DNA of 64,000 nucleotides from Gelidibacter gilvus (GTDB lineage: Bacteria; Bacteroidota; Bacteroidia; Flavobacteriales; Flavobacteriaceae), in assembly GCF_004115975.1 (NCBI RefSeq), contig NZ_SDDZ01000003.1:403348-467347 (forward strand). Direction: 5' to 3'. The notes below the pieces were generated by a model, which was not told where the DNA came from, did not search any database, and saw only the letters and a list, made by a program, of their open reading frames with translations. The translations under genes and the position numbers were made by a program. The number at the start of each line of letters is the position of its first letter. Position 1 is the stretch's first letter. Positions 38,395-46,718 of this stretch are shown piece by piece.

Positions 38395-39352
38395 GCTAAA
38401 ATCGAAACTTTCTAAATCATTAAAGAGCGGGAAACTAAAAGTTTTCAGTATGTTCTTTTTGCTTTCATTTTTGTTTTTGGCATTGACCAAGCTTTCAAAG
38501 AGCTATACTGAAACCATATCTTTTGAAATCGTCTATAAAAATGTGCCAGAACAGCACCATGTTGATATTGACAGCACCAAAAAAGTGAATGTCGCCGTCA
38601 ATGCCTATGGATTTAACTTGCTCAAATATTATTTTTACAAACCGAAATTGCAAATTGATTTTGAAACCGACGTGGTTCTGAAAAACAAAACCTATATCTG
38701 GAATGCACAGCAGAATGCTCCTGTAATCAGTTCAACCTTTAAAAATTCTGTTGATATTATTTCTATCCAACCAGATACCCTACGTTTTCCTTACCAAACA
38801 TTGGCCATAAAAAAAGTCCCGGTTAGAACAGATGTTTCTATAGAATATAGTTCTGGTTATGATATGTCCTCTAAACTTAAAGTAATTCCAGATTCTATTA
38901 GGATCATCGGTTCAGAAAAATTGATTTCTGGAATAGATTACGTCACCACAAAAAAAACAGAATTGAAAAACATCAATTCTAATATTGAAAAATCATTGGA
39001 TATTGAAATGGAGGAGGCTTTTAAACATATAAAAATGTCCAATAAGAGTGTAACAATCAAAGGACACGTAGAGAAGTTTACCGAAGGCACGTTTAATGTG
39101 GCCGTAACGATAATCAATCTGCCGGCCGATACTAATATTAATTACTTTCCAAAAACGATTCCAGTAGCCTATAATGTTAGCCTTAACAATTACAAACTGG
39201 TGCGACCTTCTGATTTTAGGGTGGAATGCAATTATAGGGATATTGATAATACAGAAAAATCATTTTTGATTCCTAAACTGGTGAAAGTGCCTGACATTGT
39301 TAAAAGTGCGCGATTAAAGCAGCATAAAGTTGAATTTATTTTGACACAATAG
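38384..39352 (+). CDS. YbbR-like domain membrane protein
   Basis: The 322-residue protein has a basic N-terminus, one membrane helix (residues 21-36, SMFFLLSFLFLALTKL) and an extracytoplasmic stretch of beta-rich YbbR-like repeats, recognised by their PDSIRIIGSEKLI spacing (about residues 166-178). In Firmicutes such proteins (CdaR) regulate the cyclic di-AMP synthase CdaA; here no cdaA is adjacent and the role is unknown. It overlaps the glycosyltransferase gene by 11 bases and precedes coaE by 3 bases, so it is part of the same operon. Confidence 0.8.
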   Translation: MFNKLKSKLSKSLKSGKLKVFSMFFLLSFLFLALTKLSKSYTETISFEIVYKNVPEQHHVDIDSTKKVNVAVNAYGFNLLKYYFYKPKLQIDFETDVVLKNKTYIWNAQQNAPVISSTFKNSVDIISIQPDTLRFPYQTLAIKKVPVRTDVSIEYSSGYDMSSKLKVIPDSIRIIGSEKLISGIDYVTTKKTELKNINSNIEKSLDIEMEEAFKHIKMSNKSVTIKGHVEKFTEGTFNVAVTIINLPADTNINYFPKTIPVAYNVSLNNYKLVRPSDFRVECNYRDIDNTEKSFLIPKLVKVPDIVKSARLKQHKVEFILTQ

Positions 39353-39355
39353 CTT

Positions 39356-39949
39356 ATGAAAATTGTAGGATTAACAGGAGGGATTGGGAGCGGTAAAACC
39401 ACTGTGGCGAAAATGTTTCAGGAGTTGGGTGTACCTTTGTACATTGCGGATGACAGAGCTAAAGTGTTGATGAATACCTCTAAAATAATCAGAAGAAAAC
39501 TCATTCACTTGTTTGGAGAGGAAGCGTATAAGGACAACGAATTGAACCGTCCTTTCTTGGCTTCTAAGATTTTCGAAAACGCCAATCTTCTGAAACAAAT
39601 GAATGCCATTGTACATCCAAAAGTTGGTGCCGATTTTCTGCGTTGGAAAGAAAAGCAAACCGCCGTTTATGTATTAAAGGAAGCCGCCATTATTTTTGAG
39701 AATAATATGGCCTCACAATACGATCTTATTATAACCGTGGTGGCAGATTTGGACCAACGTATTGCACGAGTCATCAATAGAGACAACACGACTGAAGCCA
39801 AGGTGTTGGCCATTGTCAATAACCAACTCTCCGATGATGAAAAAGCAAAACAATCAGATTTTGTGATTATTAATCATGATTTGGAGCAAACTAAGGTCCA
39901 AGTGCTGAAAATTCATCAACAATTGCTGAAAACTATTGACAAAAAATAG
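39356..39949 (+). CDS. coaE: Dephospho-CoA kinase
   Basis: CoaE phosphorylates the 3'-hydroxyl of dephospho-CoA, the last step of CoA synthesis. The 197-residue protein has the P-loop GLTGGIGSGKTT (5-16), YIADDRAKVLM, and the IINH segment near the end. It complements coaBC in the same strand about 7 kb away. It is the third gene of the GT2-YbbR-coaE unit, 3 bases after the YbbR-like gene. Confidence 0.96.
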   Translation: MKIVGLTGGIGSGKTTVAKMFQELGVPLYIADDRAKVLMNTSKIIRRKLIHLFGEEAYKDNELNRPFLASKIFENANLLKQMNAIVHPKVGADFLRWKEKQTAVYVLKEAAIIFENNMASQYDLIITVVADLDQRIARVINRDNTTEAKVLAIVNNQLSDDEKAKQSDFVIINHDLEQTKVQVLKIHQQLLKTIDKK

Positions 39950-40005
39950 TCTTTTTATTTTGTTAAGGTAAGGTTAAAGCAAGTTACTTCTAAATGTTAA
40001 AATGT

Positions 40006-40013
40006 TAAATTTG
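40006..40013 (+). promoter_or_regulatory. -7 promoter element of the histidine kinase operon
   Basis: TAAATTTG matches TAnnTTTG and ends 4 bases before the ATG at 40018, which implies a near-leaderless mRNA. No -33 match is evident. Confidence 0.5.
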
Positions 40014-40017
40014 ACTG

Positions 40018-41592
40018 ATGGGCAAAAAGCTATTCATTTTGTTGGTTGTTCTGATGAGTTTATCGCTCATAGGAATAATTTTCGTACAAATATATTTTAT
40101 TGATAACAGCCTAACTAACGAAAAGAAGCAGTTTACACTGAACGTCAAACGTTCTTTGAGTAATGTTCGTAATCTTATAGAAGATAGGGAGTTTAAGCTG
40201 TATAGAAATAAGTTTCAGGAAATGTTAAGTAGTGGCAAAAATCCTGATACTACTAATATTAAAGGAATTCTCTTGTATAGCTATGATGATATTTCCAATG
40301 AAACTACGATATATCAAAACGGAATACTTGAAGAGAGTTTTAAAGTGCCATCGTTGTTCTTTGACATTGGAGGTTTAGACAGTTTGAACATTAGTCGCGT
40401 TACCAATCAAAAGGAAATCAGAGTATTTAAAGAGAGTACTTTAGATAATAAAGTCCATATCACTCCGGAAAGAACGGTGATGCAGTATAATGAAATGGAT
40501 GATCTCGGAAAAAAAATATTTGAAACGGCCTATCGGGATTTATTTAAAAACTACCCGATTTACAAAAGGGCATCTGCTGCAGATATCTCTACTTTTTTGA
40601 CCAATCAATTTAATGAAAATGGTATTGAGATTGATTTCGAATTTGCGATTTATGATAAGGATTTGGCTACGAAAGTGCAATCTGATAATTTTGAATTAGA
40701 TCCGTCAAACACTTATGGTATCCCGATGTTTTTGGATAATAACAATGAAAGCAATTTCAATTTGTATGTTAATTTTCCAGAACGTCAAAAGTTTTTATGG
40801 TCATCAATTATAACCATGACGGTGTTGTCCATAGTGTTTACAATCATCATTATCTTAGCGTATACAAACGCTATCTATCAAATTATAAGGCAGCGGCAGA
40901 TATCACAGATTAAAACGGATTTCATAAACAATATGACCCACGAGTTCAAAACACCCATCGCCACTATTAATTTGGCTTTGGATGCGATGAGAAATCCTAA
41001 AATGATTAATGATAAGGAAAAGACAGCGCGTTATTTGAAGATGATAAAGGATGAAAACAAACGCATGCATGCTCAGGTTGAAAACGTGTTGCGAATATCT
41101 AAACTGGAAAGAAACGAGCTTAATATTAGTAAGGATAGAGTGAAGCTTCACGACTTAATTGAAGATGCCGTTATGCATGTTGAATTGATAGTAGAAGATA
41201 GACAGGGTTATGTTAAAACTCATTTGAACGCTGAAAAATCTTCAGTATTGGCAAATGATACCCACTTAACTAATGTTTTGGTGAATATTCTTGACAATGC
41301 CATCAAGTATTCTGACGACGCTCCAAGAATTGATGTCACTACAGAAAATGTAGGAAATAGTATTATATTAAAGATTGCCGATCACGGTAATGGAATGACA
41401 AAACAGGTTCAAAAGAAAGTATTTGAAAAGTTTTATAGAGAGCACACAGGAAATGTGCACAACGTTAAAGGTCATGGTTTAGGTTTAGCCTATGTAAAAC
41501 GAATGGTTGAAGACCACCATGGACATGTATCGGTTGAAAGTGAAAAAGGAAAAGGTAGCACTTTTATAATTAAACTACCATTAATATCATAG
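40018..41592 (+). CDS. Membrane sensor histidine kinase (partner of the following response regulator)
   Basis: The 524-residue protein has an N-terminal membrane helix (about 5-27), a periplasmic sensor region to residue 258, a second helix (260-283) and no obvious HAMP. The HisKA phosphoacceptor is H308 in NNMTHEFKTPIATI, followed by the HATPase segment with the NILDNAIKYSDDAP N box and ADHGNGM and GHGLGLAYVKRMV G boxes. The ligand is unknown. Layout resembles the RprX-type sensors of Bacteroidetes. The response regulator starts 3 bases after its stop. Confidence 0.94.
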   Translation: MGKKLFILLVVLMSLSLIGIIFVQIYFIDNSLTNEKKQFTLNVKRSLSNVRNLIEDREFKLYRNKFQEMLSSGKNPDTTNIKGILLYSYDDISNETTIYQNGILEESFKVPSLFFDIGGLDSLNISRVTNQKEIRVFKESTLDNKVHITPERTVMQYNEMDDLGKKIFETAYRDLFKNYPIYKRASAADISTFLTNQFNENGIEIDFEFAIYDKDLATKVQSDNFELDPSNTYGIPMFLDNNNESNFNLYVNFPERQKFLWSSIITMTVLSIVFTIIIILAYTNAIYQIIRQRQISQIKTDFINNMTHEFKTPIATINLALDAMRNPKMINDKEKTARYLKMIKDENKRMHAQVENVLRISKLERNELNISKDRVKLHDLIEDAVMHVELIVEDRQGYVKTHLNAEKSSVLANDTHLTNVLVNILDNAIKYSDDAPRIDVTTENVGNSIILKIADHGNGMTKQVQKKVFEKFYREHTGNVHNVKGHGLGLAYVKRMVEDHHGHVSVESEKGKGSTFIIKLPLIS

Positions 41593-41595
41593 ATT

Positions 41596-42306
41596 ATGGA
41601 AGAACAGAACAAAAAGATTTTATTAGTAGAAGACGATCCAAATTTTGGAACCGTCCTGAAAGATTACCTTAACATGAACGATTATGACGTTGTTCATGCT
41701 AAAAATGGAATGGAAGGCTTTGAGAAATTTAAAAAGGACGATTTTGACCTTTGTATTTTGGATGTGATGATGCCCTACAAGGATGGATTTACCCTAGCCA
41801 AGGAAATTAGAGAGAAAAACACCGATGTGCCGATTATTTTCCTCACAGCAAAAGCAATGAAGGAAGACGTGCTTAAAGGTTATAAAGTAGGTGCAGATGA
41901 CTATTTGAACAAGCCATTTGATAGTGAAGTCCTATTGATGAAGATTAAGGCCATTATACAACGTAAGGCAACTGATACCGTTGCAGACAGCAAGCAATTT
42001 GAATTTAAGATCGGAAATTTTGATTTGAATTCTAAGTTGAGATTCTTGAAGTTTAAAGATGAACCTTCAGTTAAACTATCTCCGAAAGAGAATGAACTGT
42101 TGCGCTTATTGGCTTTACATGAAAATGATTTAATGCCACGTGAATTGGCATTGACTAAAATATGGAGAGATGACAACTATTTTACATCAAGAAGTATGGA
42201 CGTCTATATTGCCAAATTGAGAAAATATTTAAGACCTGATGATACCGTTGAAATTTTAAACATTCATGGTGAAGGATTTAGATTGGTAGTCAATCAGAAT
42301 GACTAA
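41596..42306 (+). CDS. OmpR-family response regulator (RprY-like)
   Basis: The 236-residue protein has a receiver domain with acidic pocket ED12-13 and phosphorylation site D56 in CILDVMMP. The conserved lysine is in DDYLNKPFDSEVL, and a winged-helix DNA-binding domain follows with DVYIAKLRKYL. It is the cognate regulator of the preceding kinase, 3 bases away, and by arrangement resembles RprXY of Bacteroides. The target genes are not evident. Confidence 0.95.
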   Translation: MEEQNKKILLVEDDPNFGTVLKDYLNMNDYDVVHAKNGMEGFEKFKKDDFDLCILDVMMPYKDGFTLAKEIREKNTDVPIIFLTAKAMKEDVLKGYKVGADDYLNKPFDSEVLLMKIKAIIQRKATDTVADSKQFEFKIGNFDLNSKLRFLKFKDEPSVKLSPKENELLRLLALHENDLMPRELALTKIWRDDNYFTSRSMDVYIAKLRKYLRPDDTVEILNIHGEGFRLVVNQND

Positions 42307-42336
42307 TTCTTGAATTACGTTACCTATTAAATACAA

Positions 42337-42363
42337 AAAAGCCCGTCGTTAAGATGGGCTTTT
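42337..42363. terminator. Bidirectional terminator between response regulator and cold shock genes
   Basis: AAAAGCCCGTC and GATGGGCTTTT form an 11-bp stem with one G-T pair around a short loop, with A run before and T run after, so it serves both the plus-strand regulator gene and the minus-strand cold shock gene. Confidence 0.85.
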
Positions 42364-42386
42364 GTTTTAAAAAATTGAAACGATAA

Positions 42387-42578
42387 TTATATAACTCTTA
42401 CGTTTACAGCGTTCAAACCTTTTTTTCCTTCTGTTAAATCAAATTCTACAGCATCACCTTCACGAACTTCGTCGATCAATCCAGAAATGTGTACAAAATG
42501 TTCTTTGTTGTTGTCGTCTTCAGTGATGAAACCAAAACCTTTGGCGTCATTGAAGAATTTTACGGTACCTTTATTCAT
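42387..42578 (-). CDS. Cold shock domain protein (CspA family)
   Basis: The 63-residue protein is a single OB-fold nucleic acid binding domain with RNP1 KGFGFI and RNP2 HFVHIS, as in CspA. Such proteins bind single-stranded RNA and act as RNA chaperones. It is transcribed alone with a TACCTTTG element 27 bases before the start codon, and shares its terminator with the response regulator gene. Confidence 0.95.
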   Translation of the reverse strand: MNKGTVKFFNDAKGFGFITEDDNNKEHFVHISGLIDEVREGDAVEFDLTEGKKGLNAVNVRVI

Positions 42579-42604
42579 AATAATTATTAATGTTATTTAA
42601 GCCG

Positions 42605-42612
42605 CAAAGGTA
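42605..42612 (-). promoter_or_regulatory. -7 promoter element of the cold shock gene
   Basis: On the minus strand this reads TACCTTTG, a TAnnTTTG match, 26 bases before the ATG at 42578. Confidence 0.55.
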
Positions 42613-42690
42613 GAATTAATTAATTGATAAATAGGGCTTTTAATTTTTTATTTTAACTTTTTTAAATTTTCAGTATTGATTATGAGATTG

Positions 42691-43599
42691 TTAACGCATG
42701 ACGTTTTCAATGTATTCAAGGACCTGATGTACGGGTGTCAAATAATCAAACCAAATGATATCTTCTTTTTTTCTGAACCAGGTGATCTGTCTTTTGGCAT
42801 ATCTTCTTGAGTTTTTCTTGATTTCAGATATTGCAAAGTCAAGAGACCATTCACCATTGAAGAACTTAAACAATTCGCTGTATCCCACTGTATTCAGTGC
42901 ATTTAAGTGTTGTAGATGCTGAAGTGATTTTACTTCCTCCAGTAAACCTACGTCCATCATATTATCCACCCGTGTATTGATGCGCTCATAAATAGTAGCT
43001 CTTTCGGCTGTCAAGCCTATAGTTATGGTCTTAAAATTTCTTTTGACCTTAGGTTTATTTAAAAAAGAGGAGTAGGGCTTACCACTTCCAATACATATTT
43101 CCAAAGCTCTTATCACCCGATGCGGGTTTTCTATAGCCATGGTCTCAAATGCTTGTGGATCTAAAGCTTTAAGCTGGCTTTGCAAATGCTCCAAACCGTC
43201 ACTGGCAAGTGTTTCATTGAGCGTCTTTCTGATTGAAGGATCTACCTTTGGGAAATCATCCATTCCTCTTGTAATGGCATCAATATAAAGCCCTGACCCA
43301 CCAACCATAACTATGACGTTGTGATTCCTAAAAAGTTTATCTAAAGTTTGAAGTGCATCTTTTTCAAAAGCACCAACATTATAATCTTCTAAAACCGATT
43401 TGTGATGGATGAAATGATGTGTGGCTGCACTGAGTTCTTCTTTTGTAGGAGCAGCAGTACCAATTTGCATTTCTTTATAAAACTGTCTTGAATCTGCAGA
43501 TATGATCTCAGTCTTAAAATGTTGGGCAATGGCGATGCTTAAGGCCGTTTTGCCAATCGCTGTTGGTCCAACAATACTTATGAGATAATTTTGATTCAA
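42691..43599 (-). CDS. miaA: tRNA dimethylallyltransferase MiaA
   Basis: MiaA attaches a dimethylallyl group to A37 of tRNAs reading codons starting with U. The 302-residue protein has the P-loop GPTAIGKT (11-18), ISADSRQFYKEMQIGTAAP, the GGSGLYIDAI region, and a C-terminal RRYAKRQITWFRK segment. Length and motifs are typical. It acts next to the anticodon like TrmD. It is downstream of the ion channel gene on the same strand, 29 bases away. Confidence 0.96.
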   Translation of the reverse strand: MNQNYLISIVGPTAIGKTALSIAIAQHFKTEIISADSRQFYKEMQIGTAAPTKEELSAATHHFIHHKSVLEDYNVGAFEKDALQTLDKLFRNHNVIVMVGGSGLYIDAITRGMDDFPKVDPSIRKTLNETLASDGLEHLQSQLKALDPQAFETMAIENPHRVIRALEICIGSGKPYSSFLNKPKVKRNFKTITIGLTAERATIYERINTRVDNMMDVGLLEEVKSLQHLQHLNALNTVGYSELFKFFNGEWSLDFAISEIKKNSRRYAKRQITWFRKKEDIIWFDYLTPVHQVLEYIENVMR

Positions 43600-43628
43600 G
43601 GCAAATTTGTATTTATTATATGGGATAA

Positions 43629-44492
43629 CTATGAATAATCACTCAATGAATGCCCACAATTATAACAGTATTTAGCGTTGTCCTTATGGCGTTCTATAGA
43701 ACAGTTGGGACATGCTTCTGTATTTAAATCAATAGCCGGATGGGTTGGAGTTCCTGAAAGCCTATCTCTATTCTGATAGACATACTCGGCAGAAACTATT
43801 CCTGTAGGTACAGCAATAATACCATAACCCAAAATCATAATAAAGGAGGCTATAAATTGTCCTAAAGGTGTCACTGGAGTAATATCACCAAATCCAACCG
43901 TGGTCAAGGTTACAATACACCAATAAACGCTTACAGGAATACTTGTAAAACCACTGGCTTCTCCTTCAACAAGGTACATTAAGGTTCCAAAAATGATGCT
44001 TACAATAAAAACTGCAAATAAAAACACCAAAATTTTTGCTCTACTTGCCTTTAATGAATTTGCCAACATATTGGAGGCTCCAAGATATCTGGCCAGTTTT
44101 AATATTCGGAAAACCCTTAAAAGTCGAAGCGCACGAAGGGCAATAAACACTTGTGTACCAAAAAATATTAAAGAGATGTATTTTGGAATTGTGGATAAAA
44201 AATCAACAATGCCATAGAAGCTAAAGATGTATTTAAATGGCTTTTTTACAGAGATGATCCTTAAAACATATTCAATAGTAAAAACAATAGTAATGACCCA
44301 TTCAGCAATATTCAAGAAGTTGTGATAGCGAGCATCAAAACTTTTAATACTCTCAAGCATGACAAAAACAATACTTGTAATAATGGCGATAAGAAGAATG
44401 ACATCAAATAGCTTCCCTTGTGGGGTATCGGCTTCATAAATAATTCTATGAAGCTTGGCTTTCCAACTGGTATTGGGATGTTTATCGTACAT
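43629..44492 (-). CDS. Voltage-gated-type potassium channel with C-terminal zinc ribbon
   Basis: The 287-residue protein has six membrane helices: S1-S4 in the first 140 residues with an arginine-rich S4 (RALRLLRVFRILKLAR, 120-135), then a pore with the TVGFGD selectivity filter (198-203). After the pore helix come a 40-residue linker and four cysteines C261, C264, C276 and C279 in CPNC and CYNCG, a treble-clef or zinc-ribbon-like module. It probably conducts potassium; the ribbon may regulate it. It sits between miaA and the exonuclease/GIY-YIG gene. Confidence 0.9.
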   Translation of the reverse strand: MYDKHPNTSWKAKLHRIIYEADTPQGKLFDVILLIAIITSIVFVMLESIKSFDARYHNFLNIAEWVITIVFTIEYVLRIISVKKPFKYIFSFYGIVDFLSTIPKYISLIFFGTQVFIALRALRLLRVFRILKLARYLGASNMLANSLKASRAKILVFLFAVFIVSIIFGTLMYLVEGEASGFTSIPVSVYWCIVTLTTVGFGDITPVTPLGQFIASFIMILGYGIIAVPTGIVSAEYVYQNRDRLSGTPTHPAIDLNTEACPNCSIERHKDNAKYCYNCGHSLSDYS

Positions 44493-44577
44493 AAGTTCAA
44501 AAGTACTAAAAGATTGGTTGTTTTTTATTCAATGCAACTAATGAATTTACGTGAAGTGCCAACTTGTCATTCACAGC

Positions 44578-45945
44578 TCATTTATTAAGTTCAACTATCT
44601 TGATCTGCTTGTTTTTTCTAAGATAACTTTGAATGATATGCTGGGTATCCTTGTTGTCTTCCATTGGTGTAATAATAGATTCCAAAACTTTTTTATTGGT
44701 AATTTGAAAGTTGAGATCGTAGTAGCCCAAGCCTTTAAAAGTACCATCTTCTATGAGCAATACACTGCGTTCTTCAAGTGCCCTTCCTTTGTCGATAATT
44801 AGAAGGTCTTTATTTTTATAACTGTTTTTGGCTATGAGTTCTTGAATTCGAAGATTGTAGTCGGTGGGACTTTCTTCTTTTATACAAGCGCCTTTACATT
44901 CATTAATGTGATATTTAAAACAGCTGGTTTTGGCAGTGTCCAAGCCAACCAATTTTGGACAAAGCTTATAATTCTCAATAGCCTTAAACATAAATTGTTT
45001 GCCACTTTGGTAATTTGAGAAGGTAGTAATCGCAGTTTTACGACCATCTATACTGTCTATTTTTAAGTTGATATATCCATTTTCATCTATAAAACTGTAA
45101 AGTGCATGGGTAAAAGTGGATCTTCTCATAGCTCTATTGAAAGAGGGTTTGTTCAGTTTTATTTCAGCACTTTCCTTGAGTAAAGCCACTAATTCATTAC
45201 CGGTAGCTTCATAGGTGACCGCAGCTACTTGTTTTTGCATTTTTTTAGATTTGGGATTGGTACTTGTAAAATGTTGATTGACCCTATTTCTGATATTCTT
45301 GCTTTTGCCTATATAAATGATTTTACCGTAAGTATCATGAAAATAAAAGACACCAGTGGAAGATGGTAAACCATTAATAATCGATTTGAGATTTGTCGCC
45401 ATTTGATATTTGGGCTCTGCTTTAACTGCATCTTGGATAATATGCTTATTGAGATCTTTAGCCAGTAACATTTTAAACAGTTTTACTGTGGCAAGGGCAT
45501 CTCCTGAAGCACGATGTCTATCAGCTACGGGAATACCAAGAGCTCTTGTGAGTTTACCCAAGCTATAAGATTCCTGTTCTGGCATAATTTCTTGGGCCAA
45601 TTCGACGGTGCACAAAGTTCTACGCTTGAATTCAAAGCCCAATCGGCTAAACTCTGTGCGTAAAATACGGTAATCAAATTCGGCGTTATGTGCAACGATA
45701 ATGCAATCTTCAGTAATTTCTACAATGCGTTTTGCAACCTCATAAAATTTGGGAGCTGTACGCAGCATGTTGCTGTTAATGCCGGTTAAGTTGACTACAA
45801 AAGGCTGAATTTCACGTTCTGGATTGACGAGACTGATGAATTGATCAACGACGGTATGCCCATCAAATTTGTAGATGGCTATTTCAGTGATTCCTTCTTC
45901 ATTGAATTTGCCCCCAGTGGTCTCTATGTCTAATATTGCGTAAAT
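44578..45945 (-). CDS. DnaQ-like exonuclease fused to GIY-YIG endonuclease (apparent ATT start)
   Basis: The reading frame from 45945 gives 455 residues. Residues 1-160 are a DnaQ/RNase T-type 3'-5' exonuclease: the DEDD first motif is YAILDIETTGGKF (D6, E8), followed by VAHNAEFDYRIL and ADRHRASGDALATVKL. A GIY-YIG nuclease domain follows at about 205-275 (STGVFYFHD, YIGKSKNIRNRV), resembling the UvrC/Cho nuclease, and then an uncharacterised C-terminal region. This fusion is known from other bacteria as a DnaQ-UvrC-type protein. No ATG, GTG or TTG lies between the preceding stop and the first motif; the best candidate is ATT at 45945. An ATG at 45768 would delete the first exonuclease motif. 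Confidence 0.88.
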   Translation of the reverse strand: MYAILDIETTGGKFNEEGITEIAIYKFDGHTVVDQFISLVNPEREIQPFVVNLTGINSNMLRTAPKFYEVAKRIVEITEDCIIVAHNAEFDYRILRTEFSRLGFEFKRRTLCTVELAQEIMPEQESYSLGKLTRALGIPVADRHRASGDALATVKLFKMLLAKDLNKHIIQDAVKAEPKYQMATNLKSIINGLPSSTGVFYFHDTYGKIIYIGKSKNIRNRVNQHFTSTNPKSKKMQKQVAAVTYEATGNELVALLKESAEIKLNKPSFNRAMRRSTFTHALYSFIDENGYINLKIDSIDGRKTAITTFSNYQSGKQFMFKAIENYKLCPKLVGLDTAKTSCFKYHINECKGACIKEESPTDYNLRIQELIAKNSYKNKDLLIIDKGRALEERSVLLIEDGTFKGLGYYDLNFQITNKKVLESIITPMEDNKDTQHIIQSYLRKNKQIKIVELNK

Positions 45946-45991
45946 AATTCGTGTTATTAAGGTGTGTTGTTAAGTTTTCTGTGACTGAAAA

Positions 45992-46657
45992 CTAATAATT
46001 TCGTTCGCCAAAAATACGGCTTCCAACTCTAATCATTGTACTTCCGCAGTCAATTGCCATTTCATAATCGCCACTCATGCCCATGCTTATCGTTTGAAGT
46101 TTGCAGTTTTCAATGTTCAGTGCTTTGAGTTCATCAAAAGTAGACTTCAGTTTCTTGAACTCTTGTTCGATTTGTTTTTGATCGTCGGTAAATGTAGCCA
46201 TTCCCATAACTCCAACAATACAAACATTCTTAAGTTCTGAAATTTCTGAGGATTGCAGAATTTCTTGAGCCTCTTTTGAGCTCATTCCAAATTTGGAATC
46301 TTCTTCAGCAATCTTTATCTGAAGTAAACAATTGATGGTCCTCTCGTTTATTTTCGCCTGCTTGTCAATCTCTCGTAATAATCTAAGACTATCGACCCCA
46401 TGGATAAGACTAACAAAATGAGCCATATGTTTCACCTTGTTTCTTTGGACATTTCCTATCATATGCCATTCAATATCTTTTGGCATTTGCACTTCTTTTT
46501 CAACCATCTCCTGGATTTTGTTTTCTCCAAAAATGCGGTGTCCGGCATTGTAGGCTTCCATGATTTCATCAACAGATTTTGTTTTTGTAACCGCTACCAA
46601 AGTAACGTGTTCTGGCAATGTCGATTTTATATGATTAAGATTTTCTTGTATATTCAT
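45992..46657 (-). CDS. YggS/PROSC family PLP-binding protein
   Basis: The 221-residue protein binds pyridoxal phosphate through K25 in LVAVTKTKSVDEI and has the FGENKIQEM and WHMIGNVQRNKV segments, then SMGMSGDYEMAI and GSTMIRVGSRIFGERNY. YggS proteins buffer intracellular PLP and influence amino acid pools. It is a single-domain TIM barrel of normal length. It precedes the exonuclease/GIY-YIG gene by 46 bases and may be cotranscribed with it. Confidence 0.94.
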   Translation of the reverse strand: MNIQENLNHIKSTLPEHVTLVAVTKTKSVDEIMEAYNAGHRIFGENKIQEMVEKEVQMPKDIEWHMIGNVQRNKVKHMAHFVSLIHGVDSLRLLREIDKQAKINERTINCLLQIKIAEEDSKFGMSSKEAQEILQSSEISELKNVCIVGVMGMATFTDDQKQIEQEFKKLKSTFDELKALNIENCKLQTISMGMSGDYEMAIDCGSTMIRVGSRIFGERNY

Positions 46658-46718
46658 TATAATTGATTTTTTATATTTGTTGTTATAGTAATCTATTGAA
46701 CAACAAATAAGTTATGTT

